A stretch of DNA of 64,000 nucleotides from Paraburkholderia sabiae (GTDB lineage Bacteria > Pseudomonadota > Gammaproteobacteria > Burkholderiales > Burkholderiaceae), in NCBI RefSeq assembly GCF_030412785.1, contig NZ_CP125298.1:335868-399867 (forward strand). The letters are read 5' to 3'. Below the pieces are notes generated by a model. The model had not been told where the DNA came from, made no database searches, and saw only the letters and a list, made by a program, of their open reading frames with translations. Shown in pieces: positions 27,736 through 37,929 of the stretch. Made by a program: the position numbers and the translations under genes. Numbering within the stretch: position 1 is the first letter of the stretch; every line of letters begins with the position of its first letter.

Positions 27736-28748
27736 GCGGCGACCTCCAGCAGCGCGTCATACACCGCAAGCGGATGCTGAAGGCTCTCTCGCGGCAGCAC
27801 CCGGCTCAACTTCGAAGGCGCAGGCCTTGGTGCCGCCACTGGCGTGGGCAGTGGCAGTAGCGCTTCCTGCTCGAGTGCCAGCCGCGCAGCTGGACGCTCA
27901 CGCGTGGTGGCGTGCACGCGCACGTTCGCGACTTCCGCGAGCCAACGGCCGATACGCGCGTTGGCGGCTTCGACGTCCAGCCTCAGTCCTGACTGCTTGA
28001 GCGTGGCCGCGAGCGGCACCACGAAGCTCTCCTTCAGATAGCGGTTAAAGCGTTCAACCTTCCCCTTGGTCTTGGCCCGATAGGGTCGGCAGACCTTCGG
28101 CGTGAAGCCGTAGGTCTCGGCCACCGCAAGCAGTTGGGTGTTCCATCGATGCTCGCCTTCACCAAACGCGTCGCGCTCGATGACCACGGACTTCGCGTTA
28201 TCGAACAGCACGTGCTCGGGTGTGCCGCCGAAGTAGACGAACGCTTCGCGCAGGCACTCGCACAGCGTGGCGGCGTCCTCGCCAGCGGTAAAGCGCACGA
28301 AGCTCGCGCGGCTGTATCCAAGCGTCGCCACCAGCGCCAGCAACGGCGCACGGCCGCGACGGATGACCGTGAAGTCGGCCTGCATCTGTTTGCCCGGCGG
28401 TGTCTCGAACCGAACCACCGGCTCCGCTTCATGGCGCTTGTACGGTGCCAGGAACGCCTTGAGCTGGCTGATGCCCCCTTCGTAGCCAGCTTCCTGCAGT
28501 TCCCGATGCAGCACTGTCGCCGGAATCCAGTGCGGGCGCGCGGCGGCAACACGTTCAAGCACGTAGTCCTTGAACGGCTCGAGCTTCGTCGGGCGTGGCT
28601 CGCGTTGCTTGTAGCGGCCAGCCTGGTCGTCGCGCAGATAGCGACGCACCGTGTTGCGTGACAGGCCCGTCTGTCGCGCTATCTCCCGTACCGCCGTTCC
28701 CCGTCTTGCCAATACCTTGATTTCCACTGCTTGCTCCTGAGTCAGCAT
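27732..28748 (-). CDS. istA: IS21-b IstA transposase
   Basis: 338 residues. An HTH (AVREIARQTGLSRNTVRRYL) is followed by an rve core with acidic residues in KQMQADFTVIRRG, HVLFDNAKSVV and KTKGKVERFNRYLKESF. The length is that of the short IstA type (IS1162/IS408-like). The frame is intact. The ATG at 28748 gives the usual MLTQEQAVEIK start. Confidence 0.88.
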   Translation of the reverse strand: MLTQEQAVEIKVLARRGTAVREIARQTGLSRNTVRRYLRDDQAGRYKQREPRPTKLEPFKDYVLERVAAARPHWIPATVLHRELQEAGYEGGISQLKAFLAPYKRHEAEPVVRFETPPGKQMQADFTVIRRGRAPLLALVATLGYSRASFVRFTAGEDAATLCECLREAFVYFGGTPEHVLFDNAKSVVIERDAFGEGEHRWNTQLLAVAETYGFTPKVCRPYRAKTKGKVERFNRYLKESFVVPLAATLKQSGLRLDVEAANARIGRWLAEVANVRVHATTRERPAARLALEQEALLPLPTPVAAPRPAPSKLSRVLPRESLQHPLAVYDALLEVAA

Positions 28749-28835
28749 CGGCGGCAAAAAGCCGCCATCCTCTCCCAGGTGGGTCAGGTTTACCTCGGCG
28801 GGTGGGTCAGTTTCACATCGGCGCTAACAGCTTGA

Positions 28836-29400
28836 AGAGGAAGTTCGAGATGTTCCAATATCGACACCCATTAGCGGACCGGCGTCAAGGAACAAAGAAG
28901 TGCTTACGGCGTCACGAATCGCCGGCCATGATGTTCGTGTTCTCTGTCTGCGGTTGCAGAGTCGCGCCCGGGTTCTTCAATGTTCGGCTGCGATGGGAAT
29001 CGCACCAGACACCCATCTGGATCTAGCGGCGAGCGATGCGTTGCCCTGCCGCCCTGGTGGCTTGGCCACCCCAGAAGAACTACAAGGGCTTCCCCATTGA
29101 GCACAAGCGCAATCGAAGTTCGATGTCGATACATGCTGCAATGCCGTTTCGGCGCGTGTGAGAAGGTGAAGGACTGCTGTACTACAACCGGTCATATTGG
29201 GCCGTTGGCCCGGACCCTGATGAAAGACGCGCGCAAGGACCTCATTCTTTGGGCGGGACAGAAATCCCCGTTCTTCTGACAGGTATGCCTTGTGCGGGTC
29301 CAACCCGCTTCACATCACCGCTGGCAGTGCAAAGTGATCGTCAATTCCCTCGTGGTTGCTTTGATGCCTCCAGATGCTTATCTATCGGACGTAGTGTCCG
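28836..29400. other. Region without a recognisable gene
   Basis: The only suggestive segment (about 29145-29280, CRFGACEKVKDCCTTTGHIG) has clustered Cys residues that could come from a decayed transposase. I cannot assign it. Short ORFs on both strands look random. Confidence 0.35.
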
Positions 29401-29401
29401 T

Positions 29402-30427
29402 TCATGCGGTCGCCGGTAGGGCCTTGAAGGCGTCCCCGTATTTCAGAGTCGCCCACGCCATGCGCGCGTTCTTCGCTGCGATGGCGACGGCTGCGCGCCA
29501 GTAGCCGCGACGCTCGACGAGACTTCTCACCCAGCGGCTGAAACGGTCCTGCTTGTCGCCCAGACTCGCCATCACCGAGCGAGCACCGAGTATCAGCAGA
29601 TTGCGGAGGTACGCATCTCCCGTCTTCGTGATGGCGCCGAGCCGTTCTTTACCTCCGCTGCTGTACTGGCTTGGCGTGAGGCCGATCCATGCGGCCACCT
29701 GGCGGCCGTTTCTGAAGTCATGTCCGGCGCCGAGACTCGCAAGCAAAGCGCTTGCAGTGGTCGGGCCAATGCCGCGCAGATGCATCAGCCGTCGGCTTCG
29801 CTCATCGTCTCGGGCGATTTCGCTAATTGCACGGTCGTATTCGGCGAGCCGGGCTTCGATGTTGCCGGCGTGTTCGAGCAGATCACTGATGCAGCGTCGG
29901 GCCCAGCCGGGCAATGCATCCAGATGGGTGGGTATATCTCTTCGTAGGCGTTCCGGACTCTGCGGTAGCACCACGCCGAATTCGGAGAGCAAGCCACGTA
30001 TGCGGTTATAGATCGCGGTCCGTTCCTCGACGAAACCCTGACGTGTTCGATGCAGGCAGAGTGTCGCCTGCTGGTGCTCGTCCTTCAGCGGCACGAAACG
30101 CATGCTGGGGCGCGTCACTGCCTCACAGATTGCCGCAGCATCGGCGGCGTCGTTCTTGCCACGCTTGCCTGACATCCGGTACGGCGCCACGAGTTTCGGT
30201 GCCATCAGCTTCACCGTGTGGCCGTACTGCTGGAACATGCGCGCCCAGTGATGTGCTCCCGAGCATGCCTCCATGCCGATGAGACAGGGCGGCAGCTGGG
30301 CGATCAGCGTGAGCAGTTGATTGCGTGAGACGCGCGGTTTGATCAATACGGCCTTGCCGCCTTCATCCACTCCGTGAACGGCAAAGACATCCTTGGCAAG
30401 ATCGATTCCGACGGTGACAACGGGCAT
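29402..30427 (-). CDS. IS110-e transposase
   Basis: 341 residues: VGIDLAKDVFAVHGVDEGGK, LIGMEACSGAHHWARMF and KNDAADAAAICEAVTRP form the DEDD domain. HLRGIGPTTASALLASLGAG and LTPSQYSSGGKERLGAITKT form the Transposase_20 part. The frame is intact. A 10-bp stem GGACTTCCCC/GGGGAAGTCC (30429-30438 and 30520-30529) brackets its 5' leader and may belong to an element end or a structured RNA. Confidence 0.88.
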   Translation of the reverse strand: MPVVTVGIDLAKDVFAVHGVDEGGKAVLIKPRVSRNQLLTLIAQLPPCLIGMEACSGAHHWARMFQQYGHTVKLMAPKLVAPYRMSGKRGKNDAADAAAICEAVTRPSMRFVPLKDEHQQATLCLHRTRQGFVEERTAIYNRIRGLLSEFGVVLPQSPERLRRDIPTHLDALPGWARRCISDLLEHAGNIEARLAEYDRAISEIARDDERSRRLMHLRGIGPTTASALLASLGAGHDFRNGRQVAAWIGLTPSQYSSGGKERLGAITKTGDAYLRNLLILGARSVMASLGDKQDRFSRWVRSLVERRGYWRAAVAIAAKNARMAWATLKYGDAFKALPATA

Positions 30428-30736
30428 GGACTTCCCCTTTAACTTGGTGTTCGTTGGACGTTCAAAACTTCATCACGGCACGTTGATGCTAATTTACGGC
30501 TTCACCGCAACCACGGGACGGGGAAGTCCCTTTCATTCGTTGGTACCGCAAGGTGTCCAATGGATCCACACACACAGGATCTATGGCTGTCAAGCTGGTC
30601 GACGCCAGTCCATAAATGGCTCACATTGCGGGCGATCCGCTGACTGCAAACTTGGGGACGGCATTCCGGCATCCTATTCGGGTTCGTAGGCTGTTCGTCC
30701 AGTCGATACTTGAGGCTTGCCGGCCGCCGTCATAAC

Positions 30737-31560
30737 TCAGGTGAAGCAGCGCGTCGCGTCAAACGGCTTTCGCTCTTTCAGGATGTGGAAGCATGCTCGT
30801 GCGAGCTTGTGAGCAAGTGCCTTGCGCGCGACGATACTGTTCGTGCGGGCCTTCTTTCGTTCGTAGAATCTTTTTGCTTCCGCAGAGTAACGTAGTGCGA
30901 AGTTGGCAGCTTCGACGAAAGCCCATGACAGGTACTCGTTGCCGTTCTTGGTGTTTCCTTCGCCTTTTTTCTTGCCGTTGCTGAAGCGCCGGCTGTCAAC
31001 GCAGCGGGCATAGGACGCAAAGTTGCCGGGACTGGCGAAACGCTCGATCGGCCCGGTTTCGAGCAGTATGGTGGTCGCGAGAATTGCGCCGATTCCGGGC
31101 ACACTGGCGAGAAGGGCATACTCGGCGCGCGCGACTACTTTTTCTTGAAGACGCTTTTCAAGAAGTTCAATCTGCTCGGAAAGCGTAGTGATCACGGCCA
31201 CGTTGGCCCTGATGGCGAGTGCGACGTCCTCGGGCAACTGCATCTGATCGACGGCATCGGGTGTAAGCCGCTTGGCCTGATTGCTGGTGATGCGTGTGCC
31301 GTGCTGGCGGGCGGTTATGTTCTCGACCGCCAGGATATGCTGGCAGCGGCTTCGGACGAGTTGTATCCGTTTCCTGGCGAGATCACGGACGGCACGCTAG
31401 TCCGGTGGCAGGATGGTTCCTGTCGGAAGTATCCCAAGGCGCAGCAGATGCGCGAGATAGCGCGCGTCAGTTTCGTCCCCGCTGTGTTTGAGTCCTGCGA
31501 TTACTCTCCTAATGGGAAGCACCTCGTAATAAGAAGGAAGGGCCTGCCGCCCGATATCTA
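30737..31560 (-). pseudogene. IS110-f transposase, truncated, with a nonsense codon
   Basis: GLKHSGDETDARYLAHLLRL, GILPTGTILPPD-stop-RAVRD, LARKRIQLVRSR and SVPGIGAILATTILLETGPI run in one frame with an amber codon near 31410. The N-terminal DEDD block is missing because RIT-3 begins at about 31586. The open C-terminal half is 30737-31243. This is the long 'GDETDAR' type of IS110, different from IS110-e. Confidence 0.7.
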
Positions 31561-31605
31561 CTGGCTGGTAGGCCACACGACCTTCTCATTATGAGCGCGT
31601 GCTCT

Positions 31606-32606
31606 TCACAGCGATTCGAGCCAGGTCAGCAGCTCTGGATTCCGCTTCCAACGCGGCGGCCGACCGGCTTTGTTGATGGGTCGACCTGCTCGAGCGCTTT
31701 TCGCTTGGTCTCTAAATTGGCGCGAGCGTAGTGATTGGTCGTATCCAGTCGAACGTGGCCGAGGTAGCCGCGGATCACCGTCACGTCGACACCGGCAGCG
31801 ACGAGCTGAACTCCGACGCTGTGACGCCACGTGTGCGGCGTGATCCGCTTTGTCGCGAGCGATGGAACCTGCTCCGAAGCTGACTGAACGTACTGCTTGA
31901 GCTTGAAGCGAACCCCGGCTGCACTGAGCGGCTGGCCATATCGATTGACGAAGATAGGCTCGTTATCCTTACGCGGCTGTCGCCTGAGCAGCGCCTTGAT
32001 TATGGCCACCGTTTCCGGCCACAAAGGACAAATACGACGCTTTCGTCCTTTGCCGAATAGCTCTACTTGAGAAGGAGATTCAAAACGGATGGCTCGTGGA
32101 CACACATCCAGCGCCTCCTGGATTCGTGGTCCCGTGTTGTACAACAACGCCAGCAACGCATGATCTCGCTGCCCTTCCAGGATCGATTGGTCCGGCTCTC
32201 GAAGGACCGCCGCAATCTCCTCGGCATCCATGTAACACATGGCGGGCCGGGACGTCTTCTTGACCGGGATGTGTGCGATCTCTGTGCACTGCGCGATCGC
32301 CAGTGGCTCGCGATGGGCGACGAAGGCAAAGAAGCTGTGGATGGCGGCGAGTCGACAGTTGCGCGTGCCGATGGACACCTTCCTGTCTTTCTCCAAATAG
32401 TGGAGGAACGCGAGCACCTCACTGGCCTGCAGGTCCGCTAGAGACAGCTGCGTGATCTGCCGTCGCCCACGACTGGCGGTAAATTGAAGGAACATCTTCC
32501 ACGTGTCGCGATAAGAGCATACCGTGTGCTGGGAAAGATTCCTCTGCTTGCCCATCCATTCATGGAAGAATGCGTGCAGCAAAGAGGCGAATGAACTCTG
32601 TTTCAT
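31606..32606 (-). pseudogene. RIT-3 third tyrosine recombinase, C-terminal frameshift
   Basis: The catalytic domain is nearly complete: Arg in YNTGPRIQEALDV, FGKGRKRRI, HxxR as TPHTWRHSVGVQLVAAG and LGHVRLDTTNHYARANLETK. A frameshift near 31680 changes the end. The alternative frame restores the usual RWKRNPELLTWLESL ending at 31606. Because the Tyr is upstream of the shift, partial activity is conceivable. Confidence 0.75.
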
Positions 32607-33969
32607 GGCAGGCTCTCCCTCGTCTGTGGCGCCGCTGCGCCATTCTTGCGGAAGCGTTCACAGGCGTCCTGCAGCAACCCCGGCGTGATGTTCAGATAAA
32701 CCAGTGTTGAGCGGATGTCTTTGTGCCCGAGGTATGTTGCGAGATAGGGAAGCTTGGATTGCGGATTGATTCCCGCCTTGTACCAGTCGCGCATCCGATG
32801 GCCAACCATCGTGTGTCGCAGATCATGAACTCGCGGCCCAACTGCGCCGCGCGCGGGTTTGATGTCCGCACGTCGCAGGACGTCGGTCAGAATGAGCCGT
32901 ATGCCACCTACGGTGTACCCGCAATTGCGCTGTGGACTCCAGAACAAAGGGCTCTCAGGATTCGTTGGAGCGCCGGCTTGCTCACGCACAACAAGATAGT
33001 GCTTGAGGGAGGTCATGACTCCAGGAGCCAGAGGCAGCCGACGGTTCTTGAAAAACTTCGTCTCCCGGATCTCGAGAGTTTGCTCACGCAGATCGACATC
33101 GCCCAGCATCAAACGCGCGACCTCGCCTCCCCGAAGCCCTGCACAGTATGCAAGCACGAGCATTGTGAAGAGGGTGACAGGACGCCACGAAGCCTTCGGT
33201 GAGGGATACAACAGCGCTGCGTGCAAAATCCGCTGTATCTCATCGTCCGTATAGAGATAGGGGGACCGCTGCTGTTGCCGGGCAGAACGAGCTACTCCAT
33301 CGCCAATTGGCAAGACCGGCACCTGCTGGTCGATCCGGTGCATCGCTTTCGACACCATGCGGCCAGCTCTGCGAGCTTCGAACAAGTGGTACGGCGACGG
33401 TTCTTCCTGGCTCCAATGCTCGACGAGTTCAGCCAGCGTAAGCCCAGCCAGCTCAGGATGGCACTGCAGGAACCGATCGAAGCGCAATAGTCTCTGCTCT
33501 TCAGTCGATAGCGATAACCGAGCACGCGCATGTGTGCAATATGCTGATCCATCACAACTCCAAGGAAACTTCCGAAGCGAGGAAGCCGGCGTTGATTCTG
33601 AAGGTCCGCGTCGCTGTCTTGACTGACGAGGGCTCGCACAATCGGTGTAGTGCGCGGTCCATACTGTCGATGCAGTTCTGCAAATGGGTTCGACGCGATC
33701 ATCCCCTGGTCATGCAGCCACCGGACATATCGCTCGATCAGGAAGGTCCGGTGATAGAGGATGTGCGCCTGCCACTTGAGACTATGTTCCTTCAGCCATT
33801 GCTTTAGGATTGAGATGTCCGGTGATGTAATCGCGCCGTGGTCCGTGAGAAAGCTATTGAAGTTGCACAGAATGCCCGCATAGTTCTTGTGCGTGGCCGG
33901 ATGGCGAAAACCTTGCGCCCGCAAAAATCGCTCGATGAGTGCTGCATCGATGAACGGTAAATGAGTCAT
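32603..33969 (-). pseudogene. RIT-3 second tyrosine recombinase, frameshifted
   Basis: The N-part from ATG 33969 has an extra domain ([20 protein letters not shown], then MRVLGYRYRLKSRDYC). A frameshift near 33490 leads to LRFDRFLQCHPELAGLTLAE. The catalytic residues are then in YCAGLRGGEVARL, HDLRHTMVGHRMRDWYKAG and YLGHKDIRSTLVYLNI. The restored protein would be about 455 residues, longer than the RIT-1 and RIT-2 equivalents. Confidence 0.75.
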
Positions 33970-34803
33970 GGCAAACTTCCTCCTGGCAGATCCAAACCGA
34001 TGGATCGCAGGTCCTCGGTCGCGAGCTTCAGATAGGTTACGGTCGCCCCCGCAGACGTGTGACCCAACACGTCGCCGATGATCTTTAGCGGCACACCAGA
34101 TCGCAGCAAGCTCACGGCGCGAGCGTGGCGAAAGGCGTGAGGGCCCTTCCTTCCTTGCGGAGTGACTCCGGCTGCTCGCAGACGAGCACTCGTAATGCAG
34201 TTGAGGCGCGCTGCCCGAGTGAAGCCAGGAATTCCAACGCATGCTTGGTGCGCTTGGCTCGAGTCAGTGGGTGCAGTCCGCGTAGTTCGCGCAACCATGT
34301 GTCGTAGTCCATAACGATGTCTCGATGAAACCCTTCGAGCGCGGTGCTTGGTGGGTTCGGGACCGGCCATGCACCGCGCACAAGACGCAGCATCATATTG
34401 ATGGCACCGGTGTATCGATGTCGCCACTGCTGAAACGGTGGCAGCTTGCTGTACCGTTGCCGCGATAGTCGATATTGCCCCCGTAAGAACCGTGTCAAAT
34501 GTTCCGAGCGAACGGTTTCGATAGACAGTCCATTGCGGTTGCAGTAATCCAGTAACTGACGCACGCGAGCCGGATACCACTGCTGGATCCGTAGGGAGTA
34601 TCCCTCGGCCCTCAGGTGTGCCAGCAGTTTCTCGATCAACAACTCATCAGTTGATAGCGGAGCGGACATAGGAACCTCCTCGGACAAGACCAAGCCTGAG
34701 GATGCCACGTGCCCGTAATGGTAAGCAGAATCGCGAAAAAATAAGGCCCGTCGGCGGACCCGACAGTTTCCTTCCGATTATGGCTTCCTTGAGATTAGCG
34801 GAC
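33843..34803 (-). repeat. 961-bp inverted repeat, left arm
   Basis: It is identical over its compared length to the reverse complement of 39628-40588. Identity ends at CTCACGG on one side and at the RIT-3/IS21-c border on the other. The arms face each other across IS21-c. Confidence 0.85.
33966..34669 (-). pseudogene. RIT-3 first recombinase, internal deletion
   Basis: It starts at an ATG with AGGAGG upstream. The N-terminal domain (LLAHLRAEGYSLRIQQWYPA) is followed after a frame change near 34200 by GRKGPHAFRHARAVSLLRSG then VPLKIIGDVLGHTSAGATVT. The central catalytic part with the first Arg and the Lys is missing, roughly 150 residues compared with RIT-1. The identical deleted form at 39762-40465 shows that the deletion predates the duplication. 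Confidence 0.75.
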
Positions 34804-35919
34804 GCGGCGCAGCTCGACTTCGGAGCCGGTCCGGTGCTCATGCATGAGTCCGGGGTTGTGCTCAAGACATGGTTCTTCGTGATGACGCTGTGCTGGTCGC
34901 GGCACCAGTATGCAGAGATCGTCCTCGATCAAACGGTCGAGACGTGGCTGGCCTGCCACCGGCGTGCCTTCGAATGGTTCGGCGGCCGCGTGGAGCGCGT
35001 CATCATAGACAACGCCAAATGCGCGATCACAAAGGCGTGTATGTACGATCCCGAGGTACAGCGCTCGTACGCCGCGCTGGCCGAAGGGTACGGCTTCCGG
35101 ATCGATGCATGCCCTCCACACGATCCTGCGAAGAAGGGCATCGTTGAGGCCGGAGTCAAATACATCAAACGATCCTTCGTGCCGCTGCGCGAATTCCGCG
35201 ATCTCGCCGACGCCAACCGTCAATTGCGCGACTGGGTGATGCAGCAGGCCGGCACGCGCGAGCACGGCACGACGCGCGAGCAGCCGCTTGCACGTTTCGC
35301 CATCGAGAAGCCACTGCTCGCCAGACTGCCCGATGTGCCGCCAGTGCTGGCCGTATGGTGCGAGGTCAAGGTGCATACCGACGGACACGTCGTCTACAAG
35401 AAGGCACTGTACTCGGTTCCGTTCCCGCTCGTCGGCAAGCAACTGTGGCTGAAGGCGACCGACACGGTCGTGCAGGTGTTCCACCGCCATGAGCGCGTCG
35501 CGACCCATCCGCGCCTGCGCAAGCCCGGCGATCGCCACACTGTGCGTGACCACCAGCCGCCCGAAACGCAAGCGTGGCTCGAGCACGATCCACAGTGGTG
35601 CCTGGCGCGGGCAAAGGATATCGGGCCAGCCTGCCACGCGCTCGTTCTCGCGATGTTCAACGACAAGTTGCTCGTCAACCTGCGCGGCGCACAGGGCGTC
35701 GTGAGGCTTCGCGAGAAGGTCGGCGATCAATGGCTGGAGGCTGCGTGCGAGCGTGCGCTCGTGTTCGCCAGCCCCAAGTACCGCACCGTCAAGACGATCG
35801 TCGACGAGGGGTTGGACAGCCAGCCCACCGCAGCACCAGCGCCGACGCCGGCGCCTGCCGACACCTATCTGAACGGCGGCCGCTTCGGCCGTGGCCTCCA
35901 TTCCCTTCTGATCCATTGA
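34799..35919 (+). pseudogene. istA: IS21-c IstA, C-terminal part
   Basis: It opens in ADAAQLDFGAGPVLMHESGV, the start of the catalytic core. Further core residues are in RVIIDNAKCAITKAC and KKGIVEAGVKYIKRSF, and the Mu-like C-domain has VVYKKALYSVPFPLVGKQLW. It is in frame with the end of the N-part at 39609 (EFVPAD joined to AAQLDFG). istB follows 6 bp later. Confidence 0.85.
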
Positions 35920-35925
35920 GCGCCT

Positions 35926-36714
35926 ATGCATCCCAGTCCAGAACTGAACACGATCCTCAAGCAGTTGCGCCTCTCGGGCATCCTTGACTCGCTCGAGCAA
36001 CGCAACCGTCAAGCCATCGACGGGCAACTTGCCTACACGGAGTTCCTCGCCATGCTTCTGCACGACGAGGTCGCACGGAGAGAGCAGAAGAAGCTCGGCG
36101 TGCGGCTTGCCCGCGCTGGCTTCTCCTTGGGCAAGACGTTCGAGAACTTCGACTTCGACCGCGCTCCCAAGCTCAACCGCGCTCACATCCATGATCTCGC
36201 CGCCGGCCGCTATATCGACGAGAAGGTCTGCGTGCTGATGGTCGGCCAAACCGGCGTCGGCAAATCGCATCTCGCGCAGGCCTTGGGCCACAGCGCCGCA
36301 CGCCAGGGCCGCAATGTCCTGTTCATCACGCAAACCGAATTGCTCAAGAAGCTGCACGCAGCACGGGCGACTGACCTTTATGAACGCAAGTTGCAGCAGT
36401 TCGTGCGCGTTCCGGTGCTGATCGTCGATGACTTCGCACTCAAACCCCTGCGTGCGCCCCATGACGAAGACTTCCACGACCTGATTGCCGCCAGGTATGA
36501 GCGCGCGGCGACGATTCTGACCTCGAATCTCGACTTCAGCGAATGGGGCGACGCGTTCCCCGACAACCGCATCCTCGGTGCTGCCACGCTCGATCGGCTA
36601 AGGCACGGCGCCTACCGCGTCGTCATTGAGGGTGAAAGCTTCCGCAAGCCGAAACCGATGCCCGAAAACGGCGAAAACGCGGTTGCAAAATCAGGCAAAA
36701 AAACGCATTCTTGA
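35926..36714 (+). CDS. istB: IS21-c IstB ATPase
   Basis: 262 residues, intact. Walker A is VGQTGVGKSHLAQALGHSAA and Walker B is VPVLIVDDFALKPL. A sensor region (ATILTSNLDFSEWGDAFPDN) precedes the terminal arginine-finger segment (RLRHGAYRVVIEGESFRKPK). It is the only complete IstB in the window, although its IstA is in two pieces. Confidence 0.9.
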   Translation: MHPSPELNTILKQLRLSGILDSLEQRNRQAIDGQLAYTEFLAMLLHDEVARREQKKLGVRLARAGFSLGKTFENFDFDRAPKLNRAHIHDLAAGRYIDEKVCVLMVGQTGVGKSHLAQALGHSAARQGRNVLFITQTELLKKLHAARATDLYERKLQQFVRVPVLIVDDFALKPLRAPHDEDFHDLIAARYERAATILTSNLDFSEWGDAFPDNRILGAATLDRLRHGAYRVVIEGESFRKPKPMPENGENAVAKSGKKTHS

Positions 36715-37147
36715 GTCCCTTCGAAATCGCGTTTCGGGGCCATTCCAGGTGGCCTCATTACGCCGATCATCCCCGGCTCGATTACGCCGATCCGTGACAA
36801 CAGAAGCGGCAATGCCCGAGCGACGGCGTTGGGGGCCATCGTGGCAGCCGTCTCAATGGCCGATGTCGTCGAAGTCGCGATCAGTAGAGCATCAGCGGTG
36901 GGCTCGACGGAAGAGTGATGCGTCACTTTCTCGCGCCGCTGGCGATAGCGGCGCATCCTGGCGGCATGCGCCATGCGACCGCGCCGGCTGCGCTGGTAAC
37001 GGCGACCAGCCTCGCGCACGCTGGCTCGTCGTGAGGCCTGGGCGCAGTCGCGATTGCAGTAAGTCTGGCTGCTATCACAACGGCGGCAGACGATGACCTG
37101 CGCCCGGCAACTGGCGCACACGTACAGGCGGCCCGTGGGCGGCTGCA
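36612..37147 (-). CDS. Cysteine-rich zinc-ribbon protein of IS21-c
   Basis: 178 residues. The N-terminus has YVCASCRAQVIVCRRCDSSQ then TYCNRDCAQASRRASVREAG, three to four CxxC-type pairs likely to bind zinc. The basic RRYQRSRRGRMAHAARMRRY follows. It converges on istB, overlapping its 3' end by about 100 bp, so the C-terminus is antisense to istB and may be unimportant. Similar proteins accompany some Burkholderia IS elements. Function unknown, perhaps DNA binding. Confidence 0.55.
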
Positions 37148-37676
37148 TTGGCGGCTCCTCCAGAACGCCAAAGACGAGGAGGAGCCGAACCAAGTCGACG
37201 GGCCGCGTGAGCAATGCGATACTGACGGCTCACACGGCTCACGGCTCTCCGGCCGGCCGACAGGCCCGCCATATGGATACCCTGTGGAGGCGCAGCGCCG
37301 GACTGGACTTGGCGGTTGAGGCCGGCGCTGCGCCTGTTGTTCTTCTTCTTTGGCAAACGCCTTTCTACCATGCAGGCGGCCCGCTCCGATTCAGGGCACG
37401 CCTGCAGTCGCCCTACGGGCTCCCTACGTCGCGCCCTGAATCAACGTCCCGTTCCCTGTGCGTTGAACGCTTCCGCGATGCCTGTCATCATCGCCCGTGG
37501 CGCCGCCGAAGTATGACGCCGCCGTTTAATGTCGGTTTTCAACCGCCGTTCACACCGGGTATGGGCAGTTCAAACTTCTCCACCTGAGAACCGCCGGCTG
37601 AGCTTTTGAGCGAGCGGCTAAACAATGTTGCAGGACGTCTATTTTCTTCTCCTTCGAACAAGAAGGAGATCAGGGA
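37148..37676. other. Noncoding end region of IS21-c with several hairpins
   Basis: Perfect stems are GGCTCCTCC/GGAGGAGCC (37154-37188), GCGCAGCGCCGG/CCGGCGCTGCGC (about 37289-37331), GATTCAGGGC/GCCCTGAATC (about 37388-37443) and CTCCTTC/GAAGGAG (37650-37669). TGTCGGTTTTCAACCGCC near 37531 could be the IS21-c left tip. No gene is visible. It lies where the right and left ends of IS21-c would meet in a circle or tandem dimer. Confidence 0.5.
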
Positions 37677-37925
37677 GTGAACGTCTTGAAGCAACCTCTG
37701 CAAAGCACGATATTTTCGTTGCTCGAACGCGAGGTGAGCCAGCGCGGGATCCATGAGCTCATGGGCGTTGATCGCAAGACGATTCGTCGCTACCAGGCGA
37801 TCTTCGAGTCCGGGCGTGCAGCGACAGCAAATTCCCCCCACGGTGCCCGCCGGTCCCGCACAGCCGGTGGGCGTGCAAACTCCTGCACCTCAAATTCCGC
37901 CCCCGTTACTATCTTCACTCCTCGA
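37677..37925 (+). pseudogene. istA: IS21-c IstA, N-terminal helix-turn-helix part
   Basis: GTG start after AAGGAGATCAGGGA. STIFSLLEREVSQRGIHELM then GVDRKTIRRYQAIFESGRAA is the IstA DNA-binding domain. The frame degenerates near 37840, where IS110-d sequence begins. The next part resumes after IS110-d. Confidence 0.7.
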
Positions 37926-37929
37926 CAAT

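Larger units (their letters stand above)
31586..34803. mobile_element. RIT-3, all three genes damaged
   Basis: The three recombinase genes run leftward with overlapping starts and stops. The upstream end (CCTTGAGATTAG at 34787-34798) abuts the istA C-half of IS21-c, whose frame starts in CGGACGCGG. The last 961 bp (33843-34803) are repeated inverted at 39628-40588. Confidence 0.7.

Noticed and set aside
28836..29400. IS1182-type transposase remnant
   Set aside because: Only a short Cys-rich stretch hints at it. The rest shows no motif, so no gene call was made.
31145..31594. 149-codon open frame on the + strand next to RIT-3
   Set aside because: The opposite strand encodes the IS110-f remnant (GDETDARYLAHLL, ENITARQ), so this is a shadow frame.
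34795..36477. 560-codon open frame on the - strand
   Set aside because: It lies antisense to istA/istB of IS21-c, which show Walker and catalytic motifs. The long frame is a by-product of codon bias.
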